From: Cervus elaphus | Lineage: Eukaryota > Chordata > Mammalia > Artiodactyla > Cervidae | Length of the DNA stretch: 64,000 nt | NCBI RefSeq assembly: GCF_910594005.1 | Contig: NC_057828.1 | Span: forward strand, 4,104,235 to 4,168,234 | Reading direction: 5' to 3' | Shown: positions 46,901 through 58,568 of the stretch, piece after piece | Numbering within the stretch: the stretch's first letter is position 1 | How the letters are laid out: the number at the start of each line of letters is the position of its first letter | Made by a program: the position numbers and the translations under genes | Notes under the pieces: generated by a model | Database searches by the model: none | Told to the model about the DNA's origin: nothing | What the model saw: only the letters and a program-made list of their open reading frames with translations

Positions 46901-49900
46901 ACATGGGGTATATTCTCGGGTTACACCGGGGATGGCCCTTCAAAACACGTGTTTGTTCAGTGACGTCCGGTCTCCTCTCTAGCTGAGAGGGACACCTCGG
47001 GATTCTCCTAGGCTTGAAAGGGCAATTGGAACACCTCTCGAGGTGAGGTGACAGACCCAGTGTCCCTTTCCTGTTGCCACTGGGATCCTGGGATTCCTGT
47101 CAATTTTCAAGAGGAGTCATGCATTGTCTGCTTTTGAATCATTGAACTCCACATTACTCTCGAGTTTTCAAAGGGATGTGAGGCCACCTGTCGAGATGGG
47201 TCGGGGAGCTACGGCAATATCTATGGTCTCCCCAGGGGATTCAGATATCCCTTCTTCTTGTGAGATGAAAACCAGCTTGCTTTCAAGTCACTGCAGGGAA
47301 TTCCAGCCTTATTTCGAGGCCGGGCATCTTGGTGTCGATTCCATTTGAGGGCGCAAATTCAGGGTACCTCTCACATAAGTATAGCTGAGAGAAGCCTCCT
47401 CTTGTGGTGCTTGTGGAACGCTGGCATTCCTCTTGATTTGAAGCCAGGAAATCAGCTCTCATCTCGAGATGATTTGGGGTACACGGAGCTCTTTTTTGTT
47501 GCTGCAGTGACCTCAGGATCCCTCTAGACTTGAGACAGTGTTCTTGGGGTTTCTCTGGAGTGCCATCAAGGAAATCAAGGCTCCTTTCGTGTTTGATGTG
47601 GAACACGGAATGGCTTTGCAAGCAATGCAGCGGAATGCCTCATCTCACGGTGAGGGGGAAGTCTCATGGTTTTTCTCAAGCTGCGGCAGGAAGCTGCGGT
47701 ATATTCTCGAGTTACGACGGGGATGGCCCTTCCAAACCCGTGTTTGTTCAGCGACATCAGGACTCCTCTCTAGCTGTGAGGGACACCTCGGGATTCTCCT
47801 CTAGGCTTGGCAGGGTAATTGAGACGCCTCTCCAGGTGAGGCGGGAGACCCAGGGTCCCTTTCCACGTGCCACAGGGATACTGGGATTCCTATCCATTTT
47901 CAAGAGGAGTTTAGGCATGGTCTCCTTATGAAGCATTGATCACTGCGTACCGCTCGATTTTTCAAAGGATGTGAGGCTTCCGCTCGCGATGAGGCTGGGA
48001 ACTAGGTCTTTCTCTGGGGTCTCCACAGGGGACTCAGACATCCCTTCATCTTGTGAGATGAAAACCAGCATGCATTCAAGTCACTGCATGCAATTCCGGC
48101 CTTATTTCGAGTCAGAGCATCTCAGTGTCGATTCCATTTGAGGCCGCAAATTCAGGGTCCCTCTCACATACGTATAGCTGAGAGAAGCCTCCTCTTGTGG
48201 TGCATGTGGAAAGCTGGCATTCCTCTTGATTTAAATCCAGGAAATCAGCTCTCATCTTGAGATGATTTGGGGTACATGGAGCTCTTTCCTGTTGCTGCAG
48301 TGACCTCAGGATCCCTCTAGACTTGAGACAGTGTTCTTGGGCTTTCTCTATAGTGCCATCAAGGAAATCAAGGCTCCGTTCATGTTTGATGTGGAACACA
48401 GGATTGCTCTGCGTGCAATGCTTCAGGATCAGGCCTCATCTTGCGGTGAGGGGAAAGTCTCATGGTTTATCTCAAGTTGCGGCAGGAAGCTGGGGTATAT
48501 TCTCGAGTTACGTCGGGGATGGCCTTCTAAACACATGTTTATTCAGCGACATCAGGACTCCTGCCTAGTTGCGATGGACACCTCGGGATTCTCCTCGAGG
48601 GTTGAAAGCGCAATAGGAACACCTCCCCAGGTGAGGCGGCAGACCCAGGGTCCCTTTTCTGTTGCCACTGGGATCCTGGGATTCCTGTCAATTTTCGAGA
48701 GGAGTCAGGCATCGTCTCCTTTTCAATTATTGAATTCCGCGTTCCTCTCGACTTGGCAAAAGGATGTGAGGCCTCCTGGCGACATAGGGCACGGAGCTAG
48801 GCCTTTCTCTAGGGTCTCCCCAGGGGATTCAGACATCCCTTCATCTTGTGAGATGAAAACCAGCTTGCTTTCAAGTCACTGCAGGGAATTCCGGCCTTAT
48901 TTTGAGGCAGGGCATCTCGATGTTGATTCCATTTGAGGCCGCAAATTCAGGGTCCCTCTCACATACGTATAGCTGAGAGAAGCCTCCTCTTGTGGTGCTT
49001 GTGGAAAGTTGGCATTCATCTTGATTTGAAGCCAGGAAATCAGCTCTCATCTAGAGATGATTTGGGGTACATGGACCTCTTTCATGTTGCTGCAGTGACC
49101 TCAGGATCCCTCTAGACTTGAGACAGTGTTCTTGGGGTTTCTCTGGAGTGCCATCAAGGAAATCAAGGCTTCTTTCGTGTTTGATGTGGAACACGGAATT
49201 GCTCTGCATGCAATGCAGGAGAATCGGGCCTCATCTCACGGCGAGGGGGAAGTCTCATGGTTTTTCTCAAGTTGCTTCGGGAACCTGGGGTATATTCTCG
49301 AGTTACGACGGGGATGGCCCTTCCAAACACGTGTTTGTTCCGCGACGTCAGGACTCCTCTCTAGCTGAGAGGGACACCTCGGGATTCTCCTCAAGGCTTG
49401 GCAGGGCAATTGGGACGCCACTCTAGGTGAGGCGGGAGACCCAGTGTCCCTTTCCACGTGCCACAGGGATACTGGGATTCCTATCCATTTTCAAGAGGAG
49501 TCAGGCATCATCTCCTTTGGAAGCATTGATCTCCGCGTACCTCTCGAGTTTTCAAAGGATGTGAGTCCTCCGGTCGCGATGAGGGGGGGAACTAGGTCTT
49601 TCTCTGTGGTCTCCACAGGGGATTCAGACATCCCTTCGTCTTTGGAGATGCAAAACCAGCCTGCATTCAAGTCTCTTCAGGGATATCCGGCCTTATTTCA
49701 AGTCAGGCATCTCGTTGTCCATTCCACTTGAGGCCGCAAACTCAGCATCCCTCTCACATCGCCAGAGCTGAGAGAAGCCTCCTCTTGAGGTGCTTGTGGT
49801 AAGTTGGTATTCCTCTTGAGTCGAAGCCAGGGACTAAGCTCTCATCTCGAGTTGATTTGGGGTCCAGGGAGCTCTTTCGTGTTGCTACAGTGAGCTCAGG

Positions 49901-50160
49901 ATCCCTCTAGACTTGAGACAGTGTTCTTGGGGTTTCTCTGGAGTGCCATCAAGGAAATCAAGGCTCCTTTCGTGTTTGATGTGGAACACGGAATTGCTCT
50001 GCACGCAATGCAGGGGAATCGGGCCTCATCTCATGGCGAGGTGGAAGTCTCATGGCTTTTCTAGAGTTGCAGCTGGAAACCTGGGTTATATTCTCGAGTT
50101 ACGAGGGGGATGGCCCTTCAAAACTCGTGTTTTTTCAGCTACGTCAGGACTCCTGCCTAG
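43970..50160. repeat. Satellite I-like array, ~796-bp monomers with hybrid variants (domain 1, right part)
   Basis: The array resumes in phase after the insert, with anchors at 44,632, 45,420, 46,184, 46,980, 47,771, 48,566, 49,362 and 50,158 (intervals 788, 764, 796, 791, 795, 796 and 796). Monomers fall into two types. One keeps the left-domain variants ATGCAAGACGAGCC (or close forms) and GAGTCGAAGCCAGGGAC. The other has TGAGATGAAAACCAGC (44,918, 47,266, 48,058 and 48,852) and GATTTGAAGCCAGGAAATC, which resemble the domain-2 forms TGAGATGAAAGACGAGCC and AAGCCAGGGAATCAGC. The order is hybrid, plain, plain, hybrid, hybrid, hybrid, plain. Divergence between monomers is clearly higher than at 33-39.5 kb. 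Confidence 0.88.
46095..46140. repeat. Monomer with an exact one-sub-repeat (31-bp) deletion
   Basis: In other monomers two CTCGAGTT-headed sub-repeats follow each other 31 bp apart. Here only one remains (ATGGTTATTCTCGAGTTACGA), and the monomer interval is 764 instead of ~795 bp. The loss equals one sub-repeat to the base, which supports 31 bp as the building unit of this satellite. Confidence 0.85.
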
Positions 50161-50180
50161 TCAGGCAGGCTAGGAAGACA
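50152..50180. other. Domain 1/domain 2 junction in a perfect hairpin
   Basis: At the anchor the sequence reads CCTGCCT-AGTC-AGGCAGG (50,152-50,169), a perfect 7-bp inverted repeat with a 4-base loop. It then jumps back to AGGAAGACAAGGCTCC, a position about 220 bp earlier in the monomer. The next anchor is only 218 bp away, at 50,376. From here on, monomers have the domain-2 form TTTGATGGGGAACA instead of TTTGATGTGGAACA. This is a recombination breakpoint between two satellite classes. Confidence 0.85.
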
Positions 50181-51354
50181 AGGCTCCTTTCATGTTTGAT
50201 GGGGAACATTGCCTTGCTCTGCATGCAATGCAGGGGAATCAGGCCTCATCTCACAGCGAAGGGGAATTCTCATGGTTTTCTTGAGTTGTGACGGAAACCT
50301 GTGTTATGATCTTGAGTTAAAGCGGGGATGGCCCTTCTAAACTCGTGTTGTTTAAGGAACATCAGGACTCCTGTCTAGTTGTGAGGCACACATCGGGATT
50401 CTCCTCGAGGGTTGGCAGGACAATAGGTACGCTTCTCGAGGTGAGCAGGGAGACCCAGGGTCCATTCCAGTTGCCACTGGAATTTTGGGATTCCTATCAA
50501 TTTTCAAGAGATGGCCACCATCCTCTCCTTTTGAAACAATTAACTCCGCATGCCTCTGGAGGTTTCAAAGGTTGTGAGGCCCCTTGTTGAGATGAGCCGG
50601 GAAACTAGGACTTTCTCTAGGGTCTCCACATGGGATTCAGATATCACTTCATCTTGTGTGATGAAAGACTTACAGTGACTTCAAGTCACTGCAGGGAAAT
50701 CCGACCTTATTTCGAGTCACGACATCTTCGTACCATTCCAATTGACACAGCAAACTCAGGGTCCCTCTCACATACCTATAGCTGAGAGAAGCCTCCTCTT
50801 GAGGGGCTTGTGGAAAGTTGGCATTCCTCTTGAGTCGAATCCAGGGACTAAGCTCTCATCTCGAAATGATTTGCGATACACGGAGTTTTTCTCGAGTTGC
50901 TGTGCTGAACTTGGTGTTCCTCTAGACTTGAGACGGTATTCTCGGGTAAACTCTGGAGTTGCCTAAAGGAAGTCCAGCCACTTGTCGTGTTTGGTCATGA
51001 ACGAGTGATGGCTCTGGAGAAAATGCTGGGGAATCGGGCCTCATTTCCAGTTGATTTAAAGTACACAGTGCGCTTTCACTTTGCTGCGGGGTCCTCATGG
51101 TCCCTCTAGACTTGTGACAGTGTTCCTGGGGACTCTCTGGAGTTCCATCAAGGAAGTCAAGTTTCCTTTCCTGTTTGATGGGGAACACGGACTTACCCTG
51201 CCTGCATTGCAGGGGAATTGGGCTTCATCTCTCGGAGAGTGGAATGTCTCATTGTTTTCCTGAAGTTGCGGCAGGAACCTGAGTATGTTCTCGAGTGACG
51301 GAGGGGATGGTCCTTCAAAACTCGTGTTTGTTCAGTGATGTGGAGACTCCTGTC

Positions 51355-53311
51355 TAGTTGCAAGGGACACCTTGGGATTCTCCTCGAGGCTTGGCAGGAC
51401 AATAGGGATGCCTCTCAATGTGAGGCGGGAGACCAAGTTTCCCTTTCCAGTTGCCAGAGCGATACTGTGACTCCTGTCAGTTTTTAAGAGGTGTCAGGCT
51501 TCGTCTCCTTTTGAAGCAATGAACTCCGCGTGCCTCTCGTGTTGTGAAAGGGATGTGAGGCCTCCTGTTATGATGAGGCGGGGAACTAGGGTATTCTCTA
51601 TGGTCTCCACAGGGGATTCAGCCATCCCTTCATCTTGTGAGATGAAAGACGAGCCTGCATTCAAGTCACTGAAGGGAATAACTGGCTTATTTCAAGTCAG
51701 GGCATCTCGGTGTCCATTCCACATGAGGCAGCAAACTCAGGGTCCCTCTCACGTTCCTATAGCTAAGAAAAGCCTCCTTTTTAGGTGTTGTTTAAAGCTG
51801 GCATTCCTCCTGAGTCAAAGCCAGTGAATCAGCTCTCATCTCTAGATGATTTGAGGTACACAAAGCTGATTTCTAGTTGCTGTGCTGAACGTGGTATTCC
51901 CCTATACTTAGGACAGTGTTCTTGGGGAATCTCTGGAGTTGCCTAAAGGAAGTCAAGCCACTTGTCGGGTTTGATGGGGAACGCCGGATGTCTCTAGAGC
52001 CAATATAGGGGAATCTGTCCTCATCTCGAGGTGACTTGTGGTACAACAAGCTCTTTCTTGTTGCTGCGGTGACCTCAGGGTCCCTCTAGACTTGTATCAG
52101 TGTTCTTGGGGACTCTCTGAAGTTCCATCAAGGAAGTCAAGGCTCCTTTCTTGTTTGATGGGGAACGCAGAATTGCTCTGCATGCAATGCAGGGGAATCT
52201 GTTCTTAACTCTCATCGAGAGGGAAGTCATGGTTTTTCTCGAGTTGCGGAGGGAACCTTGGTTATAATCTCGAGTGAAGATGGGGATGGCCCCTCAAAAC
52301 TCGTGTTTGTTCAGCGACGTCAGGACTCCTGTCTAGTTGCGAGGGACAACTCGGGATTCTCTTCAAGGCTTGGCAGGGCGATAGGGACGCCTCTCAAGGT
52401 GAGGCGGGAGACCCAGTGTTCTTTCAAGTTGCCATACGGATACTGGGATTCCTGTCAATTTTCAAGAGATTTCAGGCTTCATCTCCTTTTGAAGCAATGA
52501 ACTCCGCGTGCCTCTCGTGTTGTGAAAGGGATGTGAGGCCTCCTGTCAAGATGAGGCAGGGAACTAAGGTAATCTCTAGGGTCTCCACAGGGGATTCAGA
52601 CATCCATTCATCTTGTGAGATGAAAGACGAGCCTGCATTCAATTCACTGCAGGGAAATCTGGCCTTATTCCGAGTCAGGGCATCTCAGTGTCCATTCCAC
52701 TTGAGGCAGAAAACTCAGGGTCCCACTCACGTACCTATAGCTGAGGGAAGCCTCCTCTTTAGGTGTTGTTTAAAGCTGGCAATTCTCTTGGGTCAAAGTC
52801 AGGGAATCAGCTCTCATCTCCAGAAGATTTGAGGTACACGGAGCTGTTTTCCAGTTGCTGTGCCGAACGTGGTATTCCCCTATACTTAGGACAGTGTTCT
52901 TGGGGAATCTCTGGAGTTGCCTAATGGAAGTCAAGCCACTTGTCAGGTTTGATGGGGAACGCCGGATGTCTCTAGAGCCAATATAGGGGAATCTGTCCTC
53001 ATCTCGAGTTGACTTGGGGTACAACAAGCTCTTTCTTGTTGCTGCGGTGACCTCAGGGTCCCTCTAGACTTGTATCAGTGTTCTTGGGGACTCTCTGAAG
53101 TTCCATCAAGGAAGTCAAGGCTCCTTTCTTGTTTGATGGGGAACGCAGAATTGCTCTGCACGCAATGCAGGGGAATCTGTTCTTAACTCTCATCGAGCGG
53201 GAAGTCATGGTTTTTCTCGAGTTGCGGAGGGAACCTTGGTTATAATCTCGAGTGAAGATGGGGATGGCCCCTCAAAACTCGTGTTTGTTCAGCGACGTCA
53301 GGACTCCTGTC
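51355..53311. repeat. Tandem pair of closely similar A-type monomers
   Basis: The intervals 51,355-52,333 and 52,334-53,311 are both A-type and share many private variants at an offset of about 978 bp. Examples are CCCCTATACTTAGGACAG, GAGCCAATATAGGGGAATC, GTACAACAAGCTC and the GTTCTTAACTCTCATCGAG stretch. A single A monomer has been duplicated ahead of the regular A-B-C run. Confidence 0.8.
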
Positions 53312-55445
53312 TAGTTGTGAAGGACACCTCAGGATTCTCTTCAAGGTGTGGCAGGGCAATAGGGACGCCTCTTGAGGTGAGGCGGGAGACCGAGGGTCCT
53401 TTCAAGTTGCCACACGGATACTGGGATTTCTGTCAATTTTCAAGAGGAGTCAGTCATCGTCTACTTTTGAAGCATTGAACTCTGCGTTCCGCTCGTGTTG
53501 TCAAATGGATGTGAGGCCTCCTGTCAAGATGAGGCGGAGAACTAGGGCTTTCTCTAGGGTCTTAACAGGGGATTCAGACATCTCTTCATCTTTTGAGATG
53601 AAAGACGAGCCGGCATTCAAGTCACTGCAGGGAATTCCAGCCTTATTTCAAGTCAGGGCATCTCGGTGTCCATTCCACTTGAGGCAGCAAACTCAGGGTC
53701 CCTCTCACATACCTATAGCTGAGAGAAGCCTCCGCTTGAGCTGCTTGTTGAAAGTTGGCATTCCTCTTGATTCGAAGCCATTGAATCCACTCTCATCTTG
53801 AAGTGATTTTGGGTACACGGAGCTTTTCTCGAGTTGCTGTGCTGAACTTGGTGTTCCTCTAGACTTGGGACGGTGTTCTCGGGGAATCTCTGGAGTTGCC
53901 TAAAAGAAGTCAAGCCACTTGTTCTGTTTGATGAGGAATGCAGGATTGCTCTGGAGCCAATGCAGGGGAATCGGGCCTCATCTCGAGTTGATTTGTGCTA
54001 CACAGGGATCTTTCATGTTGTGTGTTGACCTCAGGGTCCCTCTAGACTTGAGACAGATTTCTTGGGGACTATGTGGAGTTTCATCTAGGTAGTCAAGGAT
54101 CCTTTCATGTTTGATGGGGAATACGGACTTGCTCTGCATGCAATGCAGGGGAATCAGGCCTCATCAGGCAGCAGGGGGAATTCTCATGGTTCACGAGTTG
54201 TGGCGGGAACCTGGGTTATGTTCTAGAGTTATGGCGGGGATAGCGCATCAAAACTCGTGTTGGTTCAGCAACATCAGGACTCCTGTCTAGTTGCGAGGCA
54301 CACATGGGGATTCTCCTCGAGGGTTGGCAGGACAATAGGTACGCCTCTCGTGGTGAGGGGGGAGACCCAGGGTCCATTCCAGTTGCCACAGGAATTTTGG
54401 GATTCCTATCGATTTTCAAGAGATGGCAACCATCCTCTCCTTTTGAAGCATTTAACTCCGCGTTCCTCTGGAGGTTTCAAAAGGTTGTGAGGCGCCTTGT
54501 CGAGATGAGCTGGGGAACAAGAGCTTTCTCTAGGGTCTCCACATGGGATTCAGACATCACTTCATCATGTGTGATGAAATACGCGGCTACATTCAAATCA
54601 CTGCAGGGAAATCTGAACTTATATCGAGTCACGGCATCTCGGTGACCATTCCAATTGACACAGCAAACTGAGGGTCCCTCTCACATACCTATAGCTGAGA
54701 GAAGCCTCCTCTTGAGGGGCTTGTGGAAAGTTGGCATTCCTCTTGAGTCGAATCCAGGGAATCAGCTCTCATCTTGAGATGATTTGGGGTACACGGAGCT
54801 TTTCTCGTGTTGCTGTGCTGAACTTGGTGTTCCTTAGACCTGAGAAGGTAATCTCGGGTAATCTCTGGAGTTGCCTAAAGGAAATCAAGCCACTTGTCGT
54901 GTTTGAAGGGGAACGAGTGATGGCTCTGGAGACAATGCAGGGGAATCGGGCCTCATTTCCAGTTGATCTAAAGTACACGGTGCACTTTCATGTTGCTGCG
55001 GGGACCTCAGGGTCCCTCTAGACTTGTGACAGTGTTCCTGGGGACTCTCTGGAGTTCCATCAAGGAAGACAAGGCTCCTTTCGTGTTTGATGGGGAACAC
55101 GGACTTGCTCTGCACACAGTGCTGGGGAATTGGGCCTCATCTCAAGTTGATTTGGAGTACACGGAGACCTTTCATGTTGCTGCGGGGACCTCAGGGTTCC
55201 TCTAGACTTGTGACAGTATTCTTGGGGTCTCTCTGGAGTTCCATCAAGGAAGCCAAGGCTCCTTTCATGTTTGATGGGAAACACGGACTTACTCTGCATG
55301 CATTGTAGGGGATTCCGGCCTCATCTCTCAGAGAGTGGAATGTCTTATTGTTTTTCTAGCGTTGTGGCGGGAACCTGGGTTATGTTCTCGAGTTTCGACG
55401 GGGATGGACCTTCAAAACTCGTGTTTGTTCAACTAGACTCCTGTC
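52334..55445. repeat. A-B-C higher-order repeat, copy 1 (~3.11 kb)
   Basis: A (52,334), B (53,312) and C (54,288) measure 978, 976 and 1,158 bp. The C monomer shows three tandem ~184-bp blocks, starting at the gatttgg-type motif at 54,781, 54,965 and 55,149. The B marker GAGCTGCTTGTTGAAAG and the C marker GGGGCTTGTGG recur one period later. Confidence 0.85.
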
Positions 55446-58400
55446 TAGTTGAAAGGGACACCTTGGGATTCTCCTCGAAGCTTGGCAGGACAATAGGACG
55501 CCTCTGGAGGTTAGGCAAAACACCAAGTTTCCCTTTGCAGTTGCCAGAGGGATACTGTGACTCCTGTCATTTTTCAAGAGGAGTCAGGCTTCGTCTCCTT
55601 TTGAAGCATTGAACTCCACTTGCCTCTCGTGTTGTCAAAGGGATGTGAGGAATCCTGTCGCGATGAGGCGGGGAACTAGGGTATTTTCTAGGGTCTCCAC
55701 AGGGGATTCAGATATCCCTTCATCTTGTGAGATGAAAGACAAGCCTGCATTCAAGTCACTGCAGGGAAATCTGCCCTTATTTCGAGTCAGGGCATCTTGT
55801 TGTCCATTCCACTTGAGGCAGCAAAATCAGGGTCCCTCTCACGTACCTATAGCTGAGAGAAACCTCCTCTTTAGGTGTTGTTTAAACCTGGCATTCCTCT
55901 TGAGTCAAAGCCAGGGAATTAGGTCTCATCTCGAGATGATTTTAGGTACAGGAGCTGATTTCTTTTTGCTGTCCTGAACGTGGTGTTCCTCTATACTTAG
56001 GACAGGTTTCTCGGGGAATCTCTAGAGTTGCCTAAAGGAAGTCACTCAACTTGTCGTGTTTGATGGGGAATGCCGGATGTCTCTAGAGCCAATGTAGGGG
56101 AATCTGGCCTCATCTCGAGTTGATTTCGGGTACACCAAGCTCTTACTTGTTGCTGCGGTGACCTCTGGGTCCCTCTAAACTTGTATCAGTGTTCTTGGTG
56201 ACACCCTGGAGTTCCATCAGGGAAGTCAAGGCTCCTTTCATGATTAATGGGGAACACGGAATTGCTCTGAATGCTTTGCAGGGAAATCTGATCTCATCTC
56301 TCATAGAGCGGGAAGTCTCACAGTTTTTCTCGAGTTGCGGAGGGAACCTCGGTTATATTCTCGAGTGAGGACGGGGATGGCCCCTCAAAACTCATGTTTG
56401 TTCAGAGACGTCAGGACTCCTGTCTAGTTGCGAGGGACAACTCAGGATTCTCTTCGAGGCTTGGCAGGGCAATAGGGCCGCCTCTCGAGGTGAGGCGGGA
56501 GACCCAGTGTCCTTTCAAGTTGCCACATGGATACTGGGATTTCTGTCAATTTTCAAGATGAGTCAGTCATTGTCTACTTTTGAAGCATTGAACTGCACAT
56601 TCCACTCTTGTTGTCAAAGGGATGTGAGGCCTCCTGTCAAGATGAGGCAGGGAACTAGGGCTTTCTCTAGGGTCTTAACAGGGGATTCAGACATCCCTTC
56701 ATCTTTTGAGATGAAAGACGAGCTGGCATTCAAGTCCCTGCAGGGAATTCCAGCCTTATTTCGAGTCAGGGCATCTTGGTGTCCATTCCACTTGAGGCAG
56801 CAAACTCATGGTCCCTCTCACATACCTAGAGCTGAGAAAAGCCTCCACTTGAGCTGCTTGTTGAAAGTTGGCATTCCTCTTGATTCGAAGCCAGGGAATC
56901 AGCTCTCATCTCGAAATGATTTGGGGTACACGGAGCCTTTCTCGAGTTGCTGTGCTGAACTTGGTGTTCCTCTAGACTTTGGACGGTGTTCTCAGGGGAT
57001 CTCTGGAGTTGCCTAAAAGAAGTCAAGCCACTTGTCCTGTTTGATGAGGAATGCAGGATTGCTCTGGAGCCAATGCAGGGGAATCGGGCCTCATCTCAAG
57101 TTGATTTGTGCTACACGGGGCTCTTTCATGTTGTGCGTTGACCTCAGGGTCCCTCTAGACTTGTGAGAGTATTCTTGGGGTCTATGTGGAGTTTCATCAA
57201 GGAAGTCAAGGCTCCTTTCAAGTTTGATGGGGAACACGGACTTGCTCTGCATGGAATGCAGGGGAATCAGGCCTCATTACGCAGTGAGGGCGAATTCTCA
57301 TGGTTTTCTCGAGCTGTGGCGGGAACCTGGGTTATGTTCTCGAGTTACGGAGGGGATGGTCCTTCAAAACTCGTGTAGTTTCAGTGACATCAGGACTCCT
57401 GTCTAGTTGCGAGGGACACATCGGTATTCTCCTCGAGGGTTGGCAGGACAATAGGTACGCCTCTCAAGGTGAGGGGGTAGACCCAGGGTCCATTCCAGTT
57501 GCCACAGGAATTTTGGGATTCCTATCTATTTTCAAGAGATGGCAACCATTCTCTCTTTTTGAAGCATTTAACCCTGCGTGTCTCTGGAGGTTTCAAAAGG
57601 TTGTGAGGCCCGTTTTCGAGATGAGCCGGGGAAATAGGGCTTTCTCTAGGGTCTCCACAGGGGATTCAGACATCTCTTCATCTTCTGTGATGAAAGACGA
57701 GCTAGCATTCAAGTCACTGCAGGGAAATCAGACCTTATTTCAAGTCACGGCATCTTGGTGACCATTCCATTTGACACAGCAAACTCAGGGTCCCTCTCAC
57801 ATACCTATAGCTGAGAGAAGCCTCCTCTTGAGGGGCTTGTGGAAAGTTGGCATTCCTCTTGAGTCGAAGCCAGGGAATCAGCTCTCATCTTGAGATGATT
57901 TAGTGTACACAGAACTTTTCTCGAGTTTCTGTGCTGAACTTGGTGTTCCTCTAGACTTGAGACGGTATTCTCGGGTAAACTCTGGAGTTGCCTAAAAGAT
58001 GTCAAGCCACTTGTCGTGTTTGATGGGGAATGAGTGATTGCTCTGGAGACAATGCAGGGGAATCGGGCCTCATTTCGAGCTGATTTGAAATACACGGTGC
58101 ACTTTCATGTTGCTGCGGGGACCTCAGGGTACCTCTAGACTTGTGATAGTGTTCCTGCATACTCTCTGGAGTTCCATCAAGTAAGTCAAGGCTCCTTTCG
58201 TGTTTGATGGGGAACAGAAACTTGCTATGCACTCAGTGCAGGGGAATCGGGCCTCATCTCGAATTTATTTGGAGTACACAGAGCCCTATCATGTTGCTGT
58301 GGGGACTTCAGGGTCCCTCTAGACTTGTGACAGTTTTCTTGCGGTCTCTCTGGAGTTCCATCAAGGAACTCAAGGCTCCTTTCATGTTTGATGGGGAACA

Positions 58401-58568
58401 CGGACTTACTCTGCATGCATTGTAGGGGAATTGGGCCTCATCACTCGGCGAGGGGAATGTCTCATTGTTTTTCTGGACTTGTGGCGGGAACCTGGGTTAT
58501 GTTCTCGAGTCACAACGGGGATGGCCCCTCAAAACTCGTGTTTGTTCAGCGACGTCAGGACTCCTGTC
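55446..58568. repeat. A-B-C higher-order repeat, copy 2 (~3.12 kb)
   Basis: A (55,446), B (56,425) and C (57,404) measure 979, 979 and 1,165 bp. The three internal blocks of C start at about 57,897, 58,082 and 58,266. Sequence resemblance is greater to the monomer three positions away than to the immediate neighbour, as expected for a higher-order repeat. Confidence 0.85.
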
